From positions 1 to 39,027 of the forward strand of contig CBDHFJ010000172.1 of the NCBI GenBank assembly GCA_965262315.1: a stretch of 39,027 nucleotides of DNA, written 5' to 3'. This document shows, piece by piece, positions 33,846 through 39,027 of the stretch. Each line of letters starts with the position of its first letter. The stretch's first letter is position 1. The stretch comes from JBCCFK01 sp965262315. Its GTDB lineage: Bacteria; Actinomycetota; Acidimicrobiia; Acidimicrobiales; UBA8592. The notes beneath the pieces are model-generated. The model had not been told where the DNA came from. It searched no databases and worked only from the letters and a program-made list of their open reading frames with translations. Made by a program: the position numbers and the translations under genes.

Positions 33846-35113
33846 ATGATCCAGCCCGCTCCTCGCTGCTCGGCCTCCTGGATCTGCGCCAGTACCTGGG
33901 ACCCGTTGTAGTAGAAGCCCTGGATCCATGGGCGCATCAGCGCCGACGGCGCAAGCCTCGGACCGCCCGTCTCGAGCGCGTGGGCCACCACGGGCCCCGG
34001 GTGGTCGTTGGGGTCCGCGAAGCCGAGCCAGCCCGGGCCGTAGTGGCTCGGGTAGACCATGGGGCTGACGGCGTCGACCACGGCGGAGATGCCCTCGGGG
34101 GTCTGCCCCAGCCGCTCGTCGGTCTCGCTCGACATGACGATGCCGAAGATCGCAGCCGACACGCCACACCCCATCGGGTGCAGCAGCTCCCGGGCGGCGC
34201 CGAGGAAGCCGGAGATCGCCGCGACCCGCTCCTCCTCGGTGGCCGGCACCAGATCGGCGGCCCGTGCCGCCGTCTCGCCGGACGGAAAGCGCACGTAGTC
34301 GAACTGGACCTCGTCGAAGCCGAGTCCGCACGCCTCCTCGGCCAACGCCAACGGATAGGCCCAGTTGTCCGGGTTCGCGGCGTCGACCCAGTGACCGGCG
34401 AGCCCGGCCTCCGGGGCGGCCCGCGCCCACACGGGATCCTCGAAGGTGACGATCCGGGTCACGGTGTACAGACCTCGGGCGTGTGCCTGGGCGAGCCGCG
34501 CCGCGGGGTCGTAGACCGGGGCCACCGCGTCGATCCGGTGCGCGAACTCGACCTCGGTCTCGTAGAGCACGAGGTCCTCCTCGTCCTTGGTGTCGAACAC
34601 CAGGGTGTTGACGGTCGTGCCCTGGGCCAACTCGAGGAGCTCGTCGAACGCCTGGTCGTCGGCGACGACCTGCTGGGAGACCCGCAGTCCCCGGACCACA
34701 ACGGGCTCGAGCCGCACCTCGACCGGTGCGTTGTCCTCGGTGAGGTTCACTCGGAGGTCACCCCACACCGGCCGCTCGACGTGCACCTCGGTGACCCCGG
34801 CGGGCACGGTCACCGAGAACCGGCCATCCGAGGACGTGGTGGCGACACGCGTACCCTCGACGAGGACCGCGGCGGAACCGAGGGGGCGCCCGTCGACCGC
34901 GGACACGACCGTGCCCTCGACCACACGCGGCGTGGGGGTCGGAGTCGGCGGGGCCGTCGGCATCACGGTCGGGGTGGGCGCCGACGCCGTGGTCGGGGTG
35001 GCCGCAGGCTCCGGGGTGGCATCGGCCGCTTCGCCCGAGGCGCCCCCACAGGCGCCGAGCGTCGCCAGCGCGGCCAACGCCCCGAGACACCAGAGGAGAG
35101 CACGACGCAGCAC
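33794..35113 (-). CDS. DUF4015-type putative glycoside hydrolase lipoprotein
   Basis: A 439-aa protein from GTG 35113. Lipobox LGACGG near residue 21, an Ala/Thr/Pro spacer, a carboxypeptidase-regulatory-like beta domain (VVEGTVVSAVDGRPLGSAAVLVEG, about 64-110), then a DUF4015-like TIM barrel with LVFDTKDE, YTVTRIVTFEDPVWA, WAYPLALAEEACGLGFDEVQFDYVRFPSG, a VSPMVYPSHYGPGW loop and the final WIIWNFFGEY. The family is annotated as putative glycoside hydrolase; the acid FDEVQFDYVRFP is the likely catalytic strand. TACGAT six bases before GTG suggests a leaderless transcript. Translation of the PQQ-type gene starts inside its 3' end. Confidence 0.85.
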   Translation of the reverse strand: MLRRALLWCLGALAALATLGACGGASGEAADATPEPAATPTTASAPTPTVMPTAPPTPTPTPRVVEGTVVSAVDGRPLGSAAVLVEGTRVATTSSDGRFSVTVPAGVTEVHVERPVWGDLRVNLTEDNAPVEVRLEPVVVRGLRVSQQVVADDQAFDELLELAQGTTVNTLVFDTKDEEDLVLYETEVEFAHRIDAVAPVYDPAARLAQAHARGLYTVTRIVTFEDPVWARAAPEAGLAGHWVDAANPDNWAYPLALAEEACGLGFDEVQFDYVRFPSGETAARAADLVPATEEERVAAISGFLGAARELLHPMGCGVSAAIFGIVMSSETDERLGQTPEGISAVVDAVSPMVYPSHYGPGWLGFADPNDHPGPVVAHALETGGPRLAPSALMRPWIQGFYYNGSQVLAQIQEAEQRGAGWIIWNFFGEYRRDWLPSAS

Positions 35114-35119
35114 CGCGAG

Positions 35120-35125
35120 ATCGTA
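35120..35125 (-). promoter_or_regulatory. -10 hexamer TACGAT, probable leaderless promoter
   Basis: On the minus strand TACGAT, then CTCGCG, then GTG 35113. It drives the pair of lipoprotein genes. Confidence 0.5.
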
Positions 35126-35246
35126 CAAGCGCCGGCCCGAGGAGTTCGGCAGCCCTTCATCACATGTTTCTGGACAGTCGGGCCCCCCTCCACGAGGCTT
35201 CCCGAGGGCGGGAACCACAGACGTACTCCAAGCGGACAGGAGCACC

Positions 35247-37133
35247 ATGTCGCCCACCACACGCTTCGCGGCCCTTGCCGCGACCGCCGTCGTCGCCGGT
35301 CTGGTCGGGATTCCGGTCGGGGCCCAGCCCGCTGCAGCGCAGGTCTGCGCCGACATCGACCCCATCGACGTGATCGGCTGGTGGCAGGGCGAGGGAGATC
35401 TGCTCGCGGTCGTCGGCCCGGACCTGACCGGGCCCACCGGCTTCGCCCCGGGCGAGGTCGGCCAGGCGTTCCTTCCCGGACCAGGTTCGCTCGGCGCAGC
35501 CGGTGTCGAGGAAGTCGGCGCCTCCCTGACGGCCGAGGCCTGGATCCGCCCGACTCAGACCGGCGCGAGCCAGGCGATCCTCGCCCGCTGGGGCACCACC
35601 CACGAGGATCGCTCGTACGCGCTGGTGCTGAACCACGCCGGCGATCGCCTGGAGTGGTGGGTGGACGAGCCCTCGTCACGGTTCCCCGAGATCACCACCG
35701 CGGCCATCCCCTCGATCTTCGACGGGGCCTTCCACCACGTGGCCGCCACCTTCGACCGAGGCCTGGTCACGATCCACCTCGACGGTGCCCAGGTCGCCAG
35801 CGACACCGTCCGAACGCCGGCCGTCAGTCCGGCGAGCGTCCGGCCGACCACCGTCGGTTCCGGCCTCGGCGCCGGATTCATGGGCGAGATCGACGAGCCG
35901 ACCGTCTGGAATCGGGCGCTGTCCACTGCTGAGATCGGACAGATCCATGCAGCGGGCTCGGCTGGAAAGTGTCTCCCGGCACCCGGCCAGACGGCCAAGC
36001 TCACCGCCTCCGACGGCGCCCTCGCCGACCTGTTCGGCTGGTCGGTCGACCTCGACGGCTCGTCCGCGATCATCGGCGCCTTCGCCGATGACACCCCGAC
36101 GCCCGACTCGGGGTCCGCGTACGTGTTCACCAGAGGCGCCGGGGGCTGGAGCGAACAGACGCGTCTCGTCGCCGACGAGCCGGCCACTGCGGGCGATGGC
36201 TTCGGATGGTCGGTCGCGATCGACGGCGACACCGCCATCGTCGGGGCGCCGACCGACGATGACACGGCGACCGACGCAGGCGCGGCGTTCGTGTTCACCA
36301 GGTCCGGGAGCGTGTGGACCCAGCAGGCCAAGCTGACCGCCTCCGACGGCGCCGCATTCGACCAGTTCGGCCTGACCGTGGCCCTCGACGGTGACACCGT
36401 CGTGGTCGGCTCCCCTGGCAACGACGGCCCGATCCCCGGCGGCGGCGCCGGCTACGTGTTCGTGCGGTCGGGTTCGACGTGGTCGCAGCAGGCGAAGTTG
36501 ACGGCCGCGGATGCGGCGGCGGGAGATCAGCTCGGCTACTCGGTCGACCTCGACGGGGATCGGGCCGTGCTCGGCGCCCCCGGCGACGACTCCGGCGCAG
36601 TCGACGCGGGCGCCGCCTACGTGTTCGTTCGCACGGGGACCACCTGGTCCGAGGAGGACGAGCTGGTCGCCACCGACGGCACCATCGACGACTCCGGGGG
36701 GCTCTCGGTTTCGATCTCGGGTGACACGGTCGTGTTCGGCGCTCCGACCGACGACGACGCCGGCGACGCCGCCGGGTCGGCCTACGTCTTCACCCGCTCG
36801 GGGGCGGTGTGGTCCGAGCAGCAGAAGCTGCTGGCCGCCGACACCACCGACGGTGACGGCTTCGGCCAGTCGGTGGCCGTGTCGGGCGACGCCGTGATCG
36901 TCGGCTCCTACCTCGACGACGCTGCGGGGTCAGCCGCCGGGTCGGCCTACGTCTTCCGCCGCAGCGGCGCCACCTGGTCCGAGACCAACGAGTTCGTGGC
37001 CGCCGATGCCGCGCCCTCGGACCTGTTCGGCGCCGACGTGGCGCTGGACGGCCGGGTCGCGCTCATCGGGTCGTACCTCGACGACGACAACGGCCAGGCC
37101 TCGGGCTCGGCCTACGTGTTCCGGGCCTTCTGA
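35247..37133 (+). CDS. Secreted LamG-domain protein with seven FG-GAP repeats
   Basis: A 628-aa protein. ATG 35247 has AGGAG upstream. A signal peptide (MSPTTRFAALAATAVVAGLVG...AAA) is followed by a LamG/concanavalin-like domain (about 38-235; IDVIGWWQGEGD, SLTAEAWIRPTQTG, FHHVAATFDRGLVTIHLDG, MGEIDEPTVWNRAL), a linker Cys, and seven repeats of about 54 aa of the form LTA.DG...D.FG.SV.LDGD..VVGAP.DD......GSAYVFTRSG..WS. These are FG-GAP-type beta-propeller blades. It lacks a sortase signal or anchor, so it is released or held by partners. A role in carbohydrate or surface adhesion is inferred from LamG. Confidence 0.88.
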   Translation: MSPTTRFAALAATAVVAGLVGIPVGAQPAAAQVCADIDPIDVIGWWQGEGDLLAVVGPDLTGPTGFAPGEVGQAFLPGPGSLGAAGVEEVGASLTAEAWIRPTQTGASQAILARWGTTHEDRSYALVLNHAGDRLEWWVDEPSSRFPEITTAAIPSIFDGAFHHVAATFDRGLVTIHLDGAQVASDTVRTPAVSPASVRPTTVGSGLGAGFMGEIDEPTVWNRALSTAEIGQIHAAGSAGKCLPAPGQTAKLTASDGALADLFGWSVDLDGSSAIIGAFADDTPTPDSGSAYVFTRGAGGWSEQTRLVADEPATAGDGFGWSVAIDGDTAIVGAPTDDDTATDAGAAFVFTRSGSVWTQQAKLTASDGAAFDQFGLTVALDGDTVVVGSPGNDGPIPGGGAGYVFVRSGSTWSQQAKLTAADAAAGDQLGYSVDLDGDRAVLGAPGDDSGAVDAGAAYVFVRTGTTWSEEDELVATDGTIDDSGGLSVSISGDTVVFGAPTDDDAGDAAGSAYVFTRSGAVWSEQQKLLAADTTDGDGFGQSVAVSGDAVIVGSYLDDAAGSAAGSAYVFRRSGATWSETNEFVAADAAPSDLFGADVALDGRVALIGSYLDDDNGQASGSAYVFRAF

Positions 37134-37154
37134 CGGCGCAGCACGCGGCGAGCG

Positions 37155-37814
37155 TCAGGGGCAACCCGCGAGCACGTCGATGCCCGGGCCGCCCTGGCAG
37201 TCGTCGCGTCCGGCGTTGCCGGCGAGCGCGTCGACCCCCTTGCCACCACGCAGCACGTCGGTGCCTCGGCCGCCGCTGATCGTGTCGGCCCCGGGACCTC
37301 CGCGTATGGCGTCGGCTCCGACGCCGCCGCGGATGGAGTCTCGGCCGGCGTGGCCCCAGACCTCGTCTGCGCCGGCAGATGCGACGACCGTGTCGTCTCC
37401 CCGGCCGCCTCGCACCGTGTCGTCGCCCTTGCCGGCGAGGATGGTGTCATCACCACCGTTGCCGTGGATCTCGTCGGCACCACCACGACCGCAGATCACG
37501 TCGTCTCCGGCGCCGCCTCGAATGACGTCGGGGCCGGACGTTCCCACGATCACGTCGCTTCCGTCGGTGCCGACCGTCGGCACGCCGGGCTGGGCCACGA
37601 TCGTCGCTTCGACGCCTCGGCAGGTCAGAGCCTGCGGCTGGGAATCGGTTCCGGACCCTGGGTCGTCGTCGCCACCGCCGCTGCCGGGCTCATCGCCAGC
37701 ACCACCGCTGCCAGGATCGTCGCCCCCACCGCCTGCGCCGGGGTCATCGCCGCCGCCTCCGCCAGGGTTCCCGGGGTCGACATCGACGGGCTCGTCGCTG
37801 CCACCGATGATCAC
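37155..37814 (-). CDS. RTX-type calcium-binding repeat region (C-terminal part of a frame-broken secreted protein)
   Basis: The frame from 37814 to the stop at 37155 (219 aa) has a Gly/Asp/Pro-rich spacer and then about ten GGxGxDxhx nonapeptides (GTDGSDVIVGTSGPDVIRGG, GAGDDVICG, GNGGDDTILAG and so on), which fold as calcium-filled beta-rolls and are typical of secreted proteins. The visible GTG start is probably not the real start: upstream, after short shifts of frame, the coding continues into a parallel beta-helix region, so this is the C-terminus of a larger protein. A Cys-bearing stretch precedes the repeats. Confidence 0.8.
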   Translation of the reverse strand: MIIGGSDEPVDVDPGNPGGGGGDDPGAGGGGDDPGSGGAGDEPGSGGGDDDPGSGTDSQPQALTCRGVEATIVAQPGVPTVGTDGSDVIVGTSGPDVIRGGAGDDVICGRGGADEIHGNGGDDTILAGKGDDTVRGGRGDDTVVASAGADEVWGHAGRDSIRGGVGADAIRGGPGADTISGGRGTDVLRGGKGVDALAGNAGRDDCQGGPGIDVLAGCP

Positions 37815-39027
37815 GAAGGCACCGAACTCGGACTACCCCATGGGATCGGGAGCGGGGTCCTCCGTTCGGGCGCACCGACGGTCCGACCCGTCATCGGCAG
37901 GAACGACAAGGCGCCGCCGCTGTAGGTTCCGCTGACAGGACCGGTGCGCCACCGAGGTCTTCACCGCCGAGCGACGTGGTAGCTGTCGCCCGGCTCGAGG
38001 ATGTCCGAGACGATCGACCGACACCGACGAGGCGCCTGGGACCCGTTCCAGATCACGACCATGCCGCGGTCGCCTGTCGTAGCGGTTGGGGATGACCTCC
38101 ACGTGTGCTGGGCAGACCCGCTCGACGACTCGTGCTCGACGCGTCCGTGCTCGGTGTTGGCGCTGCGCACAGCCCGCCAGATCGTTGACCAGGCGAGAAG
38201 TCGTCCAGCCCGTAGTACGTGTTGTCGTCCCACGCACCGATGTCCACGCCGGCCTCCAGCAGGACCTGGGTGTCCTCCCCGGCCACGTGATTCCCGCTTC
38301 CGGAGATCGGGGCGCCGCCTCGAATCCAGATGGCGGCCCGGGCCTGGTCGCGGGTGACCAGATAGTTGTCCTCGACGACCAGGCCGCCGTCCGTCTCCTC
38401 GATCTGGAGCGTTTCGCGGGTCAACGTGTAGACGTGATTGTCGGTGAAGCGGAAGTCGTTGACATCGGCACCCACGTACAGCGGTGCTTTGGTTTCGCGG
38501 CGAGCGAAGTACCTCCGGCGAACACGTTGTCCATCATGTCGATGTCGTGGGCCTGGTCCGAGCCGAAGATCTGGAACGACCGCCCGTAGGTGGCGCCGAT
38601 CAGGTTGGCCTCGAGGGTCTTGCGCCCGCCGTCGTTGTTCTGGATGTAGACACCGTGGCCGTGCGCCCGGTCGGTCGACTGGTAGCCGCAGTCGTAGATC
38701 AGGTTGCCGTACATCAGGCTGTCCTGGGCGGTCTTCCACCAGCCGACGCAGCTCCCGCCGTCGTGGATCTCGTTGTTGATCAGCGCGACCCCGCGGCCGT
38801 GGACGTTCAGATTGCCGGGCCGGGCCTGGCTCGGGACCAGGAAACGGGCGGTCGCCGCGTTCGTGAACTCGAGGTCGCGCCAGGTCTGCCAGTCGCCGTT
38901 GATGGTGACGGTCGCCCCCCCACCGTCAGCCGAATTGCCATCGATGACCGCGTGCTCGCCGGGATACGGGCGCACCGTGATCGGGCTGGTCTGGGTCCCG
39001 TCGGAGTTGCTGTCGAAGGTCTCCCGG
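37815..39027 (-). pseudogene. Right-handed parallel beta-helix protein, broken by at least six frame changes and cut by the window edge
   Basis: Reading the minus strand from the right edge, one frame gives TQTSPITVRPYPGEHAVIDG, the repeats RDLEFTNAATARF, LINNEIHDGG and MYGNLIYDCG, then MDNVFAGG. It shifts near 38510 to a frame with YVGADVNDFRFTDNHVY, VVEDNYLVTRDQARAAIWIRGG and WDDNTYYGLDDF. From there to 37815 the sense jumps repeatedly: AWSTIWRAVRSANTEHG, VEVIPNRYD, GMVVIWNGSQ, SVSVD, DILEPGDSYHVA, EDLGGAPVL and SGTYSGGALSF. It finally joins the RTX frame as FGAFVIIGG. Repeated NxhhxxhxxG units are a pectate-lyase-like beta-helix. It is annotated as a pseudogene because the frame is not readable; sequence error near a contig end is equally likely. 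Confidence 0.75.

Noticed and set aside
36000..37130. Repetitive sequence in the LamG/FG-GAP gene as a mobile or CRISPR repeat
   Set aside because: The repeats are about 162 bp, in frame, and encode FG-GAP blades.

Overview
The window is high-GC DNA from what looks like an actinobacterium. GTG starts are frequent, most ORFs end in TGA, and many genes have a TANNNT-type -10 hexamer only 6-8 nt before the start codon, as in leaderless actinobacterial transcripts. The gene repertoire fits a free-living heterotroph, possibly of the class Acidimicrobiia: a Ser/Thr kinase fused to a solute-binding domain, acyl-CoA synthetases, P450s, a Rieske oxygenase, a DUF5925-type AAA ATPase and large secreted FG-GAP proteins. 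The taxonomic placement is inference. I see no rRNA, tRNA, CRISPR array, transposase or phage gene.

Layout. 0-0.5 kb: end of a probable Tad-pilus region, with a frameshifted TadE/TadG-like gene. 0.6-5.9 kb: a polytopic membrane protein with an SGNH hydrolase domain, a kinase/solute-binding receptor fusion and a small zinc-ribbon protein. 5.9-10 kb: a methyltransferase, a chloramphenicol-phosphotransferase-like P-loop protein, and a two-gene minus-strand operon (FadD3-like acyl-CoA synthetase, then quinone oxidoreductase). 10-14 kb: a plus-strand run of AAA ATPase, tiny membrane peptide, P450, YbaK-like deacylase and nitroreductase. 14-17 kb: a minus-strand run of molybdopterin oxidoreductase, CopC-like protein and CMD-family protein. 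17-20 kb: crotonase and a second P450, then a convergent lipoprotein. 20-25.4 kb: a divergent catabolic locus with Rieske oxygenase, a 78-aa protein and an amidohydrolase on one side, an orphan molybdenum hydroxylase large subunit on the other, and a 20-bp palindrome between them. 25.4-27 kb: two tandem paralogues of an unrecognised family plus a small basic protein. 27-30.3 kb: acyl-CoA synthetase coupled to a metallophosphoesterase, a lone cyclic-nucleotide-binding protein and another tiny zinc-ribbon protein. 30.4-39 kb: an exported-protein block with an M23/FG-GAP protein, two overlapping lipoproteins (PQQ-type dehydrogenase and DUF4015 hydrolase), a LamG/FG-GAP protein and a badly frame-broken beta-helix/RTX protein that runs off the right edge.

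How genes may work together. The 7-25 kb stretch reads as catabolism of aromatic, steroid-like or other hydrophobic compounds: oxygenases and P450s activate a substrate, acyl-CoA ligases and a crotonase feed beta-oxidation, and an amidohydrolase acts on ring-cleavage-type intermediates. The substrate cannot be named from sequence. The last 9 kb encodes cell-surface or secreted functions.

Quality caveat. At least five otherwise intact genes are split by a single one-base indel, and the last gene changes frame at least six times in about 700 bp. A perfect 66-bp tandem duplication also sits at one gene end. This pattern fits residual consensus errors better than real gene decay, although decay cannot be excluded without reads.
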